A stretch of DNA of 36,576 nucleotides from Tuberibacillus calidus DSM 17572. GTDB taxonomy: Bacteria; Bacillota; Bacilli; Bacillales; Sporolactobacillaceae. Below are positions 6,376-15,289 of this stretch, in pieces; the first letter of the stretch is position 1, and every line of letters begins with the position of its first letter. The notes below the pieces were generated by a model. The model ran no database searches, was not told the origin of the DNA, and saw only the letters and a program-made list of their open reading frames with translations. The DNA lies in NCBI RefSeq assembly GCF_000430685.1, contig NZ_KE387195.1, forward strand, positions 1 through 36,576, written 5' to 3'. A program made the translations under genes and the position numbers.

Positions 6376-7956
6376 ATGGAAAACAACAAGATGAGAAGAG
6401 ACATTAAAACCTTTGCTTTAACCATGACGGGGCTTGGCTCCATTATTGGTTCCGGATGGCTGTTCGGCGCATGGAGAGCTGCCGAAGTGGCCGGACCAGC
6501 GGCCTTAATATCATGGATTTTGGGAACATTTATTATTTTATTTATCGGTTTGACCTATGCGGAACTCGGGACGATGTTCCCCGAAGCAGGCGGCATGGTG
6601 CGCTACGCCCATTTTTCTCACGGCTCATTGGCTGGTTATATATCCGGCTGGGCGAACTGGATTGCGATCGTCTCCGTCATTCCTGTAGAGGCTGAAGCCT
6701 CGGTGCAATATATGAGTTCATGGCCCTTTGCTTGGGCTGAAGCGTTGTATAATGGGGAAGAATTGTCCATAAACGGACTGCTCATTGCAGCCCTCTTGGT
6801 CATCGTTTACTTTTTCCTTAATTATTTTACGGTCAGATTATTTGCGCGAGTCAACACGGCGATCACGGTTTTTAAATTTATCATCCCAGGGTTGACCATC
6901 CTCGGTTTACTTTTTGCTGGTTTCCACGGGAAAAACTTCACGGAATATAACGGTTTTATGCCTCATGGGTGGGCCGGGGTTTTGACGGCCATTGCCACAT
7001 CCGGCATCGTGTTTGCCTTTAATGGTTTCCAAAGCCCTGTTAACATGGCCGGAGAGGCGAGAAACCCACGGCGGTCCGTCCCCATTGCCGTTATCGGGTC
7101 CATTCTTATGGCCGGCGTGATTTACGTCTTATTGCAACTGACGTTTATAGGTACAGTTAAGCCTGATATGCTGACCAATGGTTGGGAACACATCCAAATG
7201 AACTCGCCATTTGCCGACCTTGCCTTGGCATGGGGATTAAACTGGCTCGCTCTGTTGCTTTTTGCAGATGCCTTTGTATCCCCATCAGGAACCGGCATCA
7301 CATATACAGCTACCACGGCAAGAATGATCTACGGCATGGAACAAAACGGGTATTTCCCGAAAATTTTCGGGTTTGTCAATCCGAAAGTTGGCGTTCCCCG
7401 TGCAGCCATGTGGTTTAACCTCGTTATCTCTTTTATGTTTTTGTTTCTGTTCAGAGGATGGGGGTCACTGGCTGCCGTCATTTCCGTCGCCACACTGATT
7501 TCCTATGTCACAGGCCCTATTTCTGTCATGGCTTTCCGGCGTTATGACGATGTTCACAAAACGTTGAGAATTAAAGGCATGCCTATCATCGCACCGATTG
7601 CCTTTATTATGGCTTCACTCATTTATTATTGGGCACAATGGCCGTTGACAGGTAAAGTGACCTTGATTATGGCGATTGGACTTCCTATCTATTTCTATTA
7701 TCAAGCCCAATCTGGTTGGAAAGGTTTCTCTCGGGATTTGAAGGCAGGGCTATGGCTCATTGTGTATCTCTTTTACATGGCGTTCATTTCCTATATCGGA
7801 AGCTCGAAATTCCATGGCATAGACATCATTCCCTATGGCTGGGACTTTGTAGTCATCATTATTTCCGCGCTTGTTTTTTATGTTTGGGGTGTCCGTAGCG
7901 GCTATCGGACAAAAGATCTGGAACGCCTGATCAATAACCAAGAACAAGTTCATTAA
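6376..7956 (+). CDS. APC-family amino acid permease (YveA/aspartate-type)
   Basis: 526 residues with about 12-14 hydrophobic helices. The first helix holds the APC motif GLGSIIGSGWLFG (about 20-32). YAELGTMFPEAGGMVRYAHF (about 62-81) is the second conserved region, and GFQSPVNMAGEARNPRRSVP (about 226) the third. The GSGWLFGAWRAAEVAGPAALISW start and the GWANWIAIVSVIPVEAEASVQY segment resemble my recollection of B. subtilis YveA, described as an aspartate-proton symporter, so transport of acidic amino acids is likely. ATG 6376 follows GAGGTG with six bases between. It is monocistronic, with a terminator at 7986-8017. It is divergent from the riboswitch transcript and is not under its control. 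Confidence 0.9.
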   Translation: MENNKMRRDIKTFALTMTGLGSIIGSGWLFGAWRAAEVAGPAALISWILGTFIILFIGLTYAELGTMFPEAGGMVRYAHFSHGSLAGYISGWANWIAIVSVIPVEAEASVQYMSSWPFAWAEALYNGEELSINGLLIAALLVIVYFFLNYFTVRLFARVNTAITVFKFIIPGLTILGLLFAGFHGKNFTEYNGFMPHGWAGVLTAIATSGIVFAFNGFQSPVNMAGEARNPRRSVPIAVIGSILMAGVIYVLLQLTFIGTVKPDMLTNGWEHIQMNSPFADLALAWGLNWLALLLFADAFVSPSGTGITYTATTARMIYGMEQNGYFPKIFGFVNPKVGVPRAAMWFNLVISFMFLFLFRGWGSLAAVISVATLISYVTGPISVMAFRRYDDVHKTLRIKGMPIIAPIAFIMASLIYYWAQWPLTGKVTLIMAIGLPIYFYYQAQSGWKGFSRDLKAGLWLIVYLFYMAFISYIGSSKFHGIDIIPYGWDFVVIIISALVFYVWGVRSGYRTKDLERLINNQEQVH

Positions 7957-7985
7957 GCTACAGTCTTGGATTTGTGAAAAAAATG

Positions 7986-8017
7986 GGCTCTGCCTAGCTT
8001 TTTGTTTCGGCAGAGCC
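7986..8017 (+). terminator. Terminator of the APC permease gene
   Basis: Perfect 9-bp arms GGCTCTGCC (7986-7994) and GGCAGAGCC (8009-8017). The same arm sequence is reused in the terminator at 9669-9701. The tail TTCGTTAT is a weak U tract. Confidence 0.75.
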
Positions 8018-8072
8018 TTCGTTATACTTAGGGTGATCTGAAAAAACTTTATCTTATTTTCTTACCGGTGTT

Positions 8073-8111
8073 AAAAACACAGATAACCTTCGGCAGAAAG
8101 TCTGTGTTTTT
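8073..8111. terminator. Bidirectional-looking hairpin with T/A tails
   Basis: Perfect 11-bp arms AAAAACACAGA (8073-8083) and TCTGTGTTTTT (8101-8111). It could act as a second terminator after the permease gene. Confidence 0.55.
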
Positions 8112-8162
8112 CTTCTTTAAAAACGATGACTAGAACTCCATTTTATTTTTTTAATTTTATTG

Positions 8163-8191
8163 TTGACACAGAATTGGACGTGTGATATATT
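8163..8191 (+). promoter_or_regulatory. SigA-type promoter of tRNA-Ala
   Basis: TTGACA (8163-8168), a 17-base spacer, then TATATT (8186-8191). The tRNA begins 20 bases after the -10. Confidence 0.85.
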
Positions 8192-8211
8192 TGTACATGT
8201 CGACAGGATAT

Positions 8212-8287
<76 letters not shown>

Positions 8288-8302
8288 ATACATAAAAATT
8301 CA

Positions 8303-8326
8303 CCCCCTTTTGATAAGGGGGTTTTT
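8303..8326 (+). terminator. Terminator of tRNA-Ala
   Basis: CCCCCTT (8303-8309) and AAGGGGG (8315-8321), followed by TTTTT. Confidence 0.9.
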
Positions 8327-8485
8327 GATTTATATAAAGAAACTTACCTCTTACCAGGCCCTTTTTGACGTCGGCAGGCTTTCGTTACACATTTGCTGAA
8401 AAATGGTTACCTTCCTTAGGCCGAAAGTAGAGCCTAAGCTAATTTAAAACTAGTTAAAAAATATATTTTCTTACCAATAAAACAA

Positions 8486-8511
8486 GCCGGGGCATACGCC
8501 CGGTCTTTTTT
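8486..8511 (+). terminator. Hairpin with GGCATACGCC loop and T tail
   Basis: CCGGGGCATACGCCCGG followed by TCTTTTTT. No gene ends just upstream, so it may be a relic or belong to an unannotated transcript. Related GGCATAYGCC hairpins occur near 8789 and 33,017. Confidence 0.5.
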
Positions 8512-8630
8512 GATTTGAGACAAGGCAAGCGGCTGATCGGTTTAATTTAAAGACCACGAGGCCATATCCTTCTTCGAAATGGGCGATCGAGCCGTCCTAT
8601 AACAGTTTTTTGTCCTCATTTTGCCATTTT

Positions 8631-8790
8631 CTGGAGAGACTGCTCATTTTCGACCTGCCTGAGCCTTAAAATTGCGCATGAATCGGATTTTTGTGCATTT
8701 TCGGTGGCCGTTCAGCCTGATTTTGCGCATATGCTGACCGATCCCCGCTCGGACACTCGACATTTTAAAGATTTTTGACAGGTGAATAGG
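8631..8790 (-). repeat. Diverged, inverted copy of the 143-bp repeat
   Basis: CTGGAGAGACTGCTCATTTT at 8631 matches the reverse complement of the 143-bp array unit (CTGGAGCGTCTGCTCACTTT) at about 16 of 20 bases. TTGCGCAT (about 8672), TGCATTTTCGG and TTTGCGCATATGC follow in the expected region. It occupies the gap between the tRNA gene and the YjcZ-like gene, where I see no coding sequence. Confidence 0.5.
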
Positions 8791-8889
8791 GCATATGCCT
8801 TTTTTTATGATTTTGTTTTACTTGTCCCTGAGCACCTTGGCGATTGTAACGTATGATATACTATCCTGAGTATAAGGGGGTGCATGTTC

Positions 8890-8982
8890 ATGAGTTACGG
8901 TTACGGGTATGGTTACGGCTTTGCCTTAATCGTTGTCCTGTTCATCCTCTTAATTATTGTCGGAACTGCTTACGTTTGGTAA
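8890..8982 (+). CDS. YjcZ-family tiny transmembrane sporulation protein
   Basis: 30 residues: a Gly/Tyr-rich start MSYGYGYGYGF followed by one membrane helix ALIVVLFILLIIVGTAYVW. This is the layout of the YjcZ-type tiny membrane proteins found in spore-forming Bacilli and associated with the spore. ATG 8890 is chosen over ATG 8884 because AAGGGGG (8874-8880) lies nine bases before 8890 but only three before 8884. TATACTA at about 8858 resembles a sporulation-sigma -10 region, but this is weak. A clear terminator follows. Confidence 0.9.
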   Translation: MSYGYGYGYGFALIVVLFILLIIVGTAYVW

Positions 8983-9019
8983 AACGTATCGCCGCCGATT
9001 AACTCAGGATCACTCCTTG

Positions 9020-9050
9020 GGCACCCCATGCGGGTGCCTTTAATTTTTTG
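9020..9050 (+). terminator. Terminator of the YjcZ-like gene
   Basis: GGCACCC (9020-9026) and GGGTGCC (9032-9038), then TTTAATTTTTT. Confidence 0.88.
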
Positions 9051-9155
9051 CAGAAAAATGCCTGTTTTTTGCGGAATTTTTGGTATTTTCACCACCCAAG
9101 CACGGGAATATTTTTTATACAATAAAAGTAATCAGCTCACGGGTGGTTGATAAAT

Positions 9156-9659
9156 ATGAAGCGATTGGAGAAAAAGTTCGCGCTCGTTTTTTTCATGGCT
9201 TTAGCTTTCTTCCTCATGTGGGGATGGGCATACGGCAATGACGGGTGGACGAGTCCTGAAAATAAATCATCGCATGAGGAAACGTCCTTAACAGCCGGAA
9301 GAACTATGGCAAAAACAAGCCAACCGGATGGGCTTGCATTTTTTAAAAATCACCTTAATAAAGGCATGACCCAAACTGATGTCGTGCGCTTATTCGGTAA
9401 AGATTATAAGGAAAGCGTAACGGAGCAAGCCGGGGAAAAATGCTGGACGTATTATTTTTCCAAAGACCCGAATTACCAGCCGACTGCACCCCCCTATGAA
9501 GTTGACCAAGAGAGCTTGAAGTCCGGAAAACTGCAATATCAACTTAGCATTGTCTGGGACGGTCGCGAAATAAAAAGTTATATACTTTTTTATCATGACA
9601 ACGGGCGCATTAAAGAACTAAAAGAAAAATTTTTCGCCGGCCCTTATCCCAATGAATAA
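9156..9659 (+). CDS. Small secreted protein with SmpA/OmlA-like segment
   Basis: 167 residues. Residues 1-30 are a signal peptide or membrane anchor (MKRLEKKFALVFFMALAFFL...AYG). A Ser/Thr-rich linker follows, then a domain of about 90 residues with FFKNHLNKGMTQTDVVRLFG, the helix-turn pattern of SmpA/OmlA (BamE-like) folds, followed by beta strands (CWTYYFSKD, LQYQLSIVWDGREIKSYILFY). In Gram-positives such domains occur in secreted proteins of unknown role. ATG 9156 is chosen over TTG 9147 because the latter overlaps the weak GGGTGG SD. There is no lipobox. The gene stands alone with a terminator behind it. Confidence 0.7.
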   Translation: MKRLEKKFALVFFMALAFFLMWGWAYGNDGWTSPENKSSHEETSLTAGRTMAKTSQPDGLAFFKNHLNKGMTQTDVVRLFGKDYKESVTEQAGEKCWTYYFSKDPNYQPTAPPYEVDQESLKSGKLQYQLSIVWDGREIKSYILFYHDNGRIKELKEKFFAGPYPNE

Positions 9660-9668
9660 TGAAAATTA

Positions 9669-9707
9669 GGCTCTGCCAAGCCTTATAGACGGTGGCAGAG
9701 CTTTAGT
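9669..9707 (+). terminator. Terminator of the secreted-protein gene
   Basis: GCTCTGCC (9670-9677) and GGCAGAGC (9694-9701), followed by TTTAGTT. The arms are shared with the terminator at 7986. Confidence 0.7.
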
Positions 9708-9743
9708 TGCCCTTTGGCTGATCTGAATTCCAACCCGTATAAA

Positions 9744-9820
9744 AAAGGCTGACAACTTCGGGTGAAGCGCTCGCCCAGAGCCGCTTTCAAAAAACCCCAA
9801 CGCGTCAGCCTTTTGTTTTT
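9744..9820. terminator. Convergent bidirectional terminator
   Basis: AAAGGCTGAC (about 9744-9753) pairs with GTCAGCCTTTT (9804-9814), with an inner GGGTGAAGCGCTCGCCC hairpin. T-rich tails are present on both strands, between a plus gene and the minus ECF operon. Confidence 0.75.
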
Positions 9821-10650
9821 TAAGTTTTAAACTTTATTTTCCTTGAAGCCCATAAAAACAGGTACGCGGATGCCAACCAGACCATGGCGATCGCCATTAA
9901 ACAGCCGATAAAGGGGAGATTCATAAAACTGACTAAAACCAAAGCCCCGTAAAAAGCATTAAGCCATGGTTTCCGCTCTTCATGCCCGATCACCAACCGG
10001 CCAAGACGGTGGCTGATAACAGCAAAACCGATGAAGAAGAAGACTAACCAGAACAAGAAGAAGACCACAGCCGCTGGAAATCCAATAATCGTGATGGCCA
10101 ATAAAATCGTAATCGCCGTAATCAAAACCCACGATACCGCCCCAACGACTATCGTGTAGGTTGGTCTTTCTTTTAGGAAAGAATCAAAGGATGCGATTTT
10201 ATCCCGCAGGATTAAATGCATAAGTAACACCATAAGTATGAGCAATACACTTAAGCCGAGCCGAATGCTCCAACTCGTTAACAGTAAAATCCCGGCAACA
10301 ATAAATCCCAATGAAGCTCCGTTTCCAAAAGTGACATTGATGACCTCGTCGGTCACCTTAGCTCCCGGTTCCTCAAGGATTTTACCGCCGATGACGAGGA
10401 CCACATCGCGAATGCTTGCCGTCTTCTCAATCGATAAATCCCCGTCAATCACGATCACACTGCCTTTAACATGCCCTTTAATCACGGCGTCACTGCCAAA
10501 AACAACGACGTTATCAACCGTCTCACCCTGAGTAACCGTTGTCGGATCATCCTGAATAATATCCCCGCCGAAAGCCGAGGCCGGTCGCGCGATTGCAACC
10601 AGAGTAACGAAAACAATGAAAAAAACATAAAGAAAGGTGCGCTTTTTCAT
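9820..10650 (-). CDS. Secreted/membrane bactofilin-like (polymer-forming) protein in ECF operon
   Basis: 276 residues. A signal peptide (1-26, ending ASA-FGG) is followed by about 80 residues of short repeating strands (VVVFGSDAVIKGHVKGSVIVIDGDLSI) typical of the bactofilin/polymer-forming fold. Four or five membrane helices follow (about 110-270). The ATG overlaps the anti-sigma stop by four bases (10647-10650), so the two are translationally coupled. As the third gene of a sigma / anti-sigma operon it is probably an output or modulator of envelope-stress sensing. The terminator at 9744-9820 ends the operon. Confidence 0.8.
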   Translation of the reverse strand: MKKRTFLYVFFIVFVTLVAIARPASAFGGDIIQDDPTTVTQGETVDNVVVFGSDAVIKGHVKGSVIVIDGDLSIEKTASIRDVVLVIGGKILEEPGAKVTDEVINVTFGNGASLGFIVAGILLLTSWSIRLGLSVLLILMVLLMHLILRDKIASFDSFLKERPTYTIVVGAVSWVLITAITILLAITIIGFPAAVVFFLFWLVFFFIGFAVISHRLGRLVIGHEERKPWLNAFYGALVLVSFMNLPFIGCLMAIAMVWLASAYLFLWASRKIKFKT

Positions 10651-11174
10651 AAAAGCTCTCTCCTGTCATACGAACCCGTAAACCGCAAACGAAGTAAAAG
10701 CCCTACCGAAACGATTATAAGAATAATGGTTGCTCCATATAAAATCACCGTAAAGTATGGAATAGCGCCCACAACGATTGGGACCGTCTGCCAAATTTTG
10801 ATACCGATTCCGGCAAGTTTATATAAAAACTTTGCGATCGCTATCAGAATAGGTGCCATTAGGGCAGCGGTTGCACCCATAACGATCAGCGAAATCACCC
10901 CTGCGAGCCAAATTCCGAAACCATTTGCGACACCCGTTTTCCGTTCTAAAACAGCGATACTGGCCATCACAGCCTGTTCAAGAGATGCCGGTACCTCAAC
11001 CTTTTCATAGGCATCATGTAGCTGATCTCTTACATGTTGTAAGGAATAAAGGGTTTCACGGCAACTTTCACACGTTTTAATATGGTCCCGCACCCGATGC
11101 GCTTCTTCCTCCGTTAATTCATGATCAATATAGGCCGATAAGAGCTCTTCGACATGATCAGTCACTTTCTTCAC
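10647..11174 (-). CDS. Anti-sigma factor with zinc-finger (ZAS) domain
   Basis: 175 residues. The N-terminal cytoplasmic domain has the H-x3-C-x2-C zinc motif at His31, Cys35 and Cys38 (HIKTCESC), with helices ELLSAYIDHELTEEEAHRV ahead of it. Two to three membrane helices follow from about residue 85 to 165 (GIWLAGVISLIVMGATAALM; IPYFTVILYGATIILIIVSV). It should hold the sigma factor encoded just upstream at the membrane and release it on a signal. It overlaps the sigma gene by 17 bases and the downstream gene by four. Confidence 0.9.
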   Translation of the reverse strand: MKKVTDHVEELLSAYIDHELTEEEAHRVRDHIKTCESCRETLYSLQHVRDQLHDAYEKVEVPASLEQAVMASIAVLERKTGVANGFGIWLAGVISLIVMGATAALMAPILIAIAKFLYKLAGIGIKIWQTVPIVVGAIPYFTVILYGATIILIIVSVGLLLRLRFTGSYDRRELL

Positions 11175-11697
11175 CTCTTGTGAGTTCCTCCTTAAGTGTC
11201 CTCCGCGCGATGGATATTCTGGACTTAACGGTTCCTACAGGGATATTTAAAATATCAGCAATTTCGTTATAGGTATAGCCCTGAACATCTCGGAGGATAA
11301 TGATTTCTCGATGGTCAGGGGATAATTTTTGTAAAGCTTGCCGAATCGTCATGCGGGTTTGACTTCTTTCAATAGGCGACTCCCGAGACGCTTTTCTTTC
11401 ATGGTCAAGGAGAGGCACGTTTTTTCTCCTACTCGCCTTTTTTAAATGGTCATAGCATGCGTTGGAAACGATTCGCGAGAGCCAAGAGGTAAAAGCGTAT
11501 TCATTATCTAATTTTTTAATGGCGTAAAACGCTTTAACGAAGGCATCTTGGGCGATATCCTCCGCCTCCATTCGGTCACCCACCATCGCATAGGCTTGAC
11601 GAAATACGGAGCCTTGGTATTTTCTAACCAATGCCGCAAAAGCTTGTTGATCGCCTCTTTTGGCTTTATAGATCAGTTGGTTAAGTTCCTGGTCCAC
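11158..11697 (-). CDS. ECF RNA polymerase sigma factor (SigW-like group)
   Basis: 179 residues. Region 2 (about 20-90) contains YRQAYAMVGD-like core-binding helices with EAEDIAQDAFVKAFY and FTSWLSRIVSNACYDHLKK. Region 4 (about 120-172) is GYTYNEIADILNIPVGTVKSRISIARRTL. The start is GTG 11697, with GGGGGC seven bases upstream. It overlaps the anti-sigma gene and is divergent from the glycosyltransferase at 11889. The three-gene order sigma, ZAS anti-sigma and membrane protein is a standard envelope-stress arrangement. Which known ECF subgroup it belongs to cannot be settled here. Confidence 0.93.
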   Translation of the reverse strand: MDQELNQLIYKAKRGDQQAFAALVRKYQGSVFRQAYAMVGDRMEAEDIAQDAFVKAFYAIKKLDNEYAFTSWLSRIVSNACYDHLKKASRRKNVPLLDHERKASRESPIERSQTRMTIRQALQKLSPDHREIIILRDVQGYTYNEIADILNIPVGTVKSRISIARRTLKEELTRGEESD

Positions 11698-11888
11698 ACC
11701 AATGCCCCCGCACTCATATTTCCATATGAAATGACTACATCATACAATAAAAAGTTCAGTGAAAAACGTCTTAAATAAAGGATACCCTTACGCCCGACCG
11801 ATCAAACAAATTAAAATGAACGAATCCCCAATTCTAGCAGTCTTTTTTTTTATAAAAAAGATGAAAGTCACAGAATGGGGTACCTTAT

Positions 11889-13067
11889 ATGAATGAAAAT
11901 GTTAAAAGAGATAAAATTCTCATCCTAACCAGCCATTACGGCGCGGGTCACTGGCAAGCTGCATCAGCCATTCAATCGGCCTTAATCACCCAATATCCCT
12001 CTCTGGAAACGGTGATCATTGACCCTGAAGCGGCTTTCCGTAAATTTTACGGCATGGTAAGTCATAAACTTTTTATCGGAACAGTAAAAAGATTGCCTTA
12101 TTTATATGATTATCTTTATCAAAAGACGCGAACGCCAAATACTTTATCCCGTTTTCTAAAAGGCACGAACCACCTCGGGATTGAAGATTTCCTTTCTTGG
12201 ATAAAATCCTTCGACCCTTCACTAGTTGTCAGTACAGATCCAGTATCATCCGGCATGACGGCGATACTAAAAAAAAGAGGCGCCGTTGATATTCCTTTTA
12301 TCACCGTGATGACGGATTATGCCGTGCACAGCTATTGGGTCAATGAAGAAGTCGATCAAATCTTTGTAGGTTCCGAATCGGTGCGGCAAGGGCTGTGGCA
12401 GCTGGGTGTTGATGATGCCAAAATAAAAGTTACCGGCATCCCTATTAACCCCAAATTTTCCCGTCCCTTTAATCGCTCCGCTTTATTAAAAAAGCATGGG
12501 CTGAATGAAGAGCATCCTGTTATTCTGATTACCGGGGGCGGTTACGGCTTATTCGGTCACGACTTTTCGATTAGAAAACTTATAGACGTGATGCCTTGTC
12601 CGGTTCAAGTGATCATCGTTTGCGGCCATAATCACAATTTGTACAAAAAGATGGAAAGGGAGATAAAAACAATAAGCCAACCTATTTATCTTAAAAAGTA
12701 TGTGGAAAACATGGAAGAACTCATGGCGATGACGGATGTCATGATTACGAAACCCGGCGGCCTATCCATTACGGAAGCCGTTTCTATGAATATCCCAATG
12801 ATTCTCTACCAATCTCTCGGCGGGCACGAACAGGAAAATACCGACTATTTATTAGCCCATCAAGCGGCCGTCTTTGCCGAAGGCGATGAAGATTTATATC
12901 GTCACGTTGCCAAGCTTATTCAAGACCCGTTAAAGCGAAAGACGTTAATAGAAAACATGAAAACGATCCAACGGACACAAGCCGCCCAAGAAGCGGCCAA
13001 GCTCATTAAAGCTTACCTTCCCGTGCAAGCCGAGTACCCGTCCTTTTCTTTATACCAATATACCTAA
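11889..13067 (+). CDS. GT28-family glycolipid glycosyltransferase (UgtP/MGDG synthase-like)
   Basis: 392 residues. The N-terminal Rossmann domain carries ILTSHYGAGHWQAA (14-25), the family's acceptor-side glycine-histidine loop. VVSTDPVSSGM and VMTDYAVHSYWVNEEVDQIFVGS follow. The C-terminal domain has ILITGGGYG, VIIVCGHN, and TKPGGLSITEAVSMNIPMI with GGHEQEN, the nucleotide-sugar binding motif. Homologues such as B. subtilis UgtP add glucose to diacylglycerol to make glycolipid anchors for lipoteichoic acid; YkoN is a more distant relative. Acceptor and sugar cannot be decided here. ATG 11889 has a weak GGGG SD nine bases upstream. It is divergent from the ECF operon and ends at the terminator 13439-13468. 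Confidence 0.88.
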   Translation: MNENVKRDKILILTSHYGAGHWQAASAIQSALITQYPSLETVIIDPEAAFRKFYGMVSHKLFIGTVKRLPYLYDYLYQKTRTPNTLSRFLKGTNHLGIEDFLSWIKSFDPSLVVSTDPVSSGMTAILKKRGAVDIPFITVMTDYAVHSYWVNEEVDQIFVGSESVRQGLWQLGVDDAKIKVTGIPINPKFSRPFNRSALLKKHGLNEEHPVILITGGGYGLFGHDFSIRKLIDVMPCPVQVIIVCGHNHNLYKKMEREIKTISQPIYLKKYVENMEELMAMTDVMITKPGGLSITEAVSMNIPMILYQSLGGHEQENTDYLLAHQAAVFAEGDEDLYRHVAKLIQDPLKRKTLIENMKTIQRTQAAQEAAKLIKAYLPVQAEYPSFSLYQYT

Positions 13068-13112
13068 TTGATTATTGTAACTAAAGAAAACAAACCGATG
13101 AAATATGGTTTT

Positions 13113-13340
13113 ATTTGCGCGAGGTTTTGACATGCCCCATTGTTAAAATCCCGCGCAAATTTTCTTTGTGCGAGTTTCTGACCGATAATTCCCCCGGAAA
13201 ATTTGCGCAAAAGCTGGTTTTATCTCTACTTTGAGCAAAATCAGGCTGAGTTTTCAGCTTTTGGCCAAATTTTTAACGCCATCCTCCATTGGAAAAATAA
13301 TGTAGTTTTGCCTGCCAAAGCTTGCGCAAACTCTATTCCG
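13113..13340. repeat. TTTGCGCAAA-rich palindromic intergenic region
   Basis: The convergent gap between the glycosyltransferase and fumC carries an inverted pair ATTTGCGCG (13113-13121) / CGCGCAAAT (13152-13160), TTTGTGCGAG (13165), the palindrome TTTGCGCAAA (13202-13211) and TTGCGCAAA (13322). It resembles the other palindromic intergenic elements in composition but has no clean period. No coding sequence is seen. Confidence 0.5.
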
Positions 13341-13371
13341 GCTTTTTTCAGCCTGTTTGTTGGTCGAAAAA

Positions 13372-13410
13372 AAGCTGACTGGAGATGAGCTTCTTTCCTC
13401 CAGTCAGCTT
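13372..13410 (-). terminator. Terminator of fumC
   Basis: Perfect 13-bp arms AAGCTGACTGGAG (13372-13384) and CTCCAGTCAGCTT (13398-13410); on the minus strand a run of T follows (TTTTTTTCG). Confidence 0.88.
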
Positions 13411-13438
13411 CATTATTTATAAAATGAAAAGGTTCCTT

Positions 13439-13468
13439 TGCCGGAGGCCCATCCGGCAGTCTTTTTTT
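13439..13468 (+). terminator. Plus-strand terminator
   Basis: TGCCGGA (13439-13445) and TCCGGCA (13452-13458), then GTC and seven T (13462-13468). It serves the glycosyltransferase transcript. Confidence 0.75.
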
Positions 13469-13536
13469 AATGGTTACGTCGATGCAGTGCTCGACGAACG
13501 TTCAACCATACCTGCTTTGACACAAAAAGTGTACGT

Positions 13537-14925
13537 TTACGCTTTCGGGCCGATCATATTTTCAGGGCGCACGTAGCGGTCGAATTCTTCTTCCGTCAGA
13601 ATGCCAGTTTTGATAGCGGCTTCTTTTAATGTTGTCCCCTCTTTATGAGCGGTTTTGGCGATTTTCGCAGCATTTTCATAACCGATATGCGGATTGAGCG
13701 CGGTAACGAGCATCAGCGAATTGTGCAAGTATTCATCAATTTTTTCCCGATTCGGTTCAATGCCGACAGCACAATGATCATTAAAGGAAATCATGGCATC
13801 AGCTAAAAGGCGAGCGGATTGCAAGAAATTATAAGCAATGACCGGTTTAAACACATTCAATTCAAAGTTGCCTTGACTTGCGGCAATACCGATCGTTGCG
13901 TCATTACCCATGACTTGCACTGCGACCATGGTAACAGCTTCGGATTGGGTCGGGTTGACTTTACCCGGCATAATCGAGCTACCTGGCTCGTTTTCCGGAA
14001 TGGTAATCTCACCAATGCCGCAGCGCGGTCCGCTTGCCAGCCAGCGCACATCGTTGGCAATTTTCATGAGGTCAGCAGCGAGCGCTTTCAACGCGCCATG
14101 GGCGGTTGTGATTTGATCGTGGCTGGTGAGGGCGTGGAATTTGTTATCCGACGTTACAAATGTTTTGCCAGTCATCGCTGAAATTTCTTCAGCGGTCATA
14201 CGGCCAAAATCCGGATGGGCATTCAATCCTGTGCCGACAGCCGTTCCGCCAATCGCCAATTCTTTCATATGGTTTGTTGTCTCTTTAATCATGGCTTCGC
14301 TTTTTTCCAGCATCGCCACCCAACCGCTGATTTCTTGACCGAGTGTCAGCGGGGTGGCATCTTGCAAGTGGGTCCGGCCGATTTTAATAATGTCGGCGAA
14401 CGCTTCGGATTTTTCTTTAAGCGTCGCTTTTAATTTTTGCAACGCAGGCAGAACATCGTCTTCAACCGCGGTAACCGCTGCCACATGCAGCGCCGTCGGG
14501 TACGTATCATTCGAGCTTTGCGATTTATTGACATCGTCGTTGGGGTGTACACGTTTGTCGATGCCTTTTTCGGAAAGGATTTGGTTGGCACGGTTAGCAA
14601 TGACTTCATTGACATTCATGTTGGATTGCGTGCCGCTTCCTGTTTGCCAAACGACGAGCGGAAAATGCTCATCCCATTTACCGCTGATCACTTCATCGGC
14701 GGCTTGGACAATCGCATCAGCTTTATCGGCATCCAGTTTTCCGAGTTTTTTATTCGCCAATGCGGCACCTTTTTTCAAAATGGCAAAGGCGCGAATAATT
14801 TCTATCGGCATTTTCTCCCAACCAATTTTAAAATTATCTTTGCTTCGTTGGGTTTGGGCCGCCCATAATTTATCGGCCGGAACTTTCACTTCGCCTAATG
14901 TATCATGCTCAATCCGATATTCCAT
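13537..14925 (-). CDS. fumC: Class II fumarate hydratase
   Basis: 462 residues, the normal length for class II fumarase, which interconverts fumarate and L-malate in the TCA cycle as a cytosolic tetramer without iron-sulfur cluster. All active-site blocks are present: GSGTQSNMN (about 96-104), [15 protein letters not shown] (about 127-141), the catalytic-histidine block [10 protein letters not shown] (about 183-192) and the superfamily signature [13 protein letters not shown] (about 316-328) with the catalytic-loop serine. ATG 14925 follows AGGAGGT with nine bases between. Its terminator is at 13372-13410. It is probably monocistronic; the gap to the YggT-like gene upstream is about 360 bases. 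Confidence 0.98.
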   Translation of the reverse strand: MEYRIEHDTLGEVKVPADKLWAAQTQRSKDNFKIGWEKMPIEIIRAFAILKKGAALANKKLGKLDADKADAIVQAADEVISGKWDEHFPLVVWQTGSGTQSNMNVNEVIANRANQILSEKGIDKRVHPNDDVNKSQSSNDTYPTALHVAAVTAVEDDVLPALQKLKATLKEKSEAFADIIKIGRTHLQDATPLTLGQEISGWVAMLEKSEAMIKETTNHMKELAIGGTAVGTGLNAHPDFGRMTAEEISAMTGKTFVTSDNKFHALTSHDQITTAHGALKALAADLMKIANDVRWLASGPRCGIGEITIPENEPGSSIMPGKVNPTQSEAVTMVAVQVMGNDATIGIAASQGNFELNVFKPVIAYNFLQSARLLADAMISFNDHCAVGIEPNREKIDEYLHNSLMLVTALNPHIGYENAAKIAKTAHKEGTTLKEAAIKTGILTEEEFDRYVRPENMIGPKA

Positions 14926-15003
14926 CCGGTTCTACCTCCTATAAAATACAAATGCTAAAATAACCGTTTCCATTATAGCAAAATCCATGATAAAAGTGGT
15001 GTT

Positions 15004-15041
15004 TTGGCATTCCGAGGGTGAATCCAACCTCTAAAAATGCC
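15004..15041. other. Intergenic hairpin between YggT-like gene and fumC
   Basis: TGGCATT and AATGCCA enclose GAGGG/CCTC. There is no T tract. The remainder of 14926-15289 has no convincing gene; the open frame 15037-15351 on plus runs antisense into the YggT-like gene. Confidence 0.35.
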
Positions 15042-15289
15042 ATGGGGACGAAAATTGGTAAAACGGCAGAAAAACGCTCAAATGACCTCCCAAGCACAAC
15101 AGGAAACGCCCACAAAAGAACAACAGCCATTGGACGTTTTCGGCTGCTACTTAGCTTCCACGTCACATCCGGGGCAGGTTGACCACAACAGGGACTCCCC
15201 TTTTATCATCAAAAGTGAAATCCCCTTGTCTGTGTCCGATGATTCATTCAGCCCTTATTCCCGCCCATCAGGGACTTGGCAAAAGGGCC

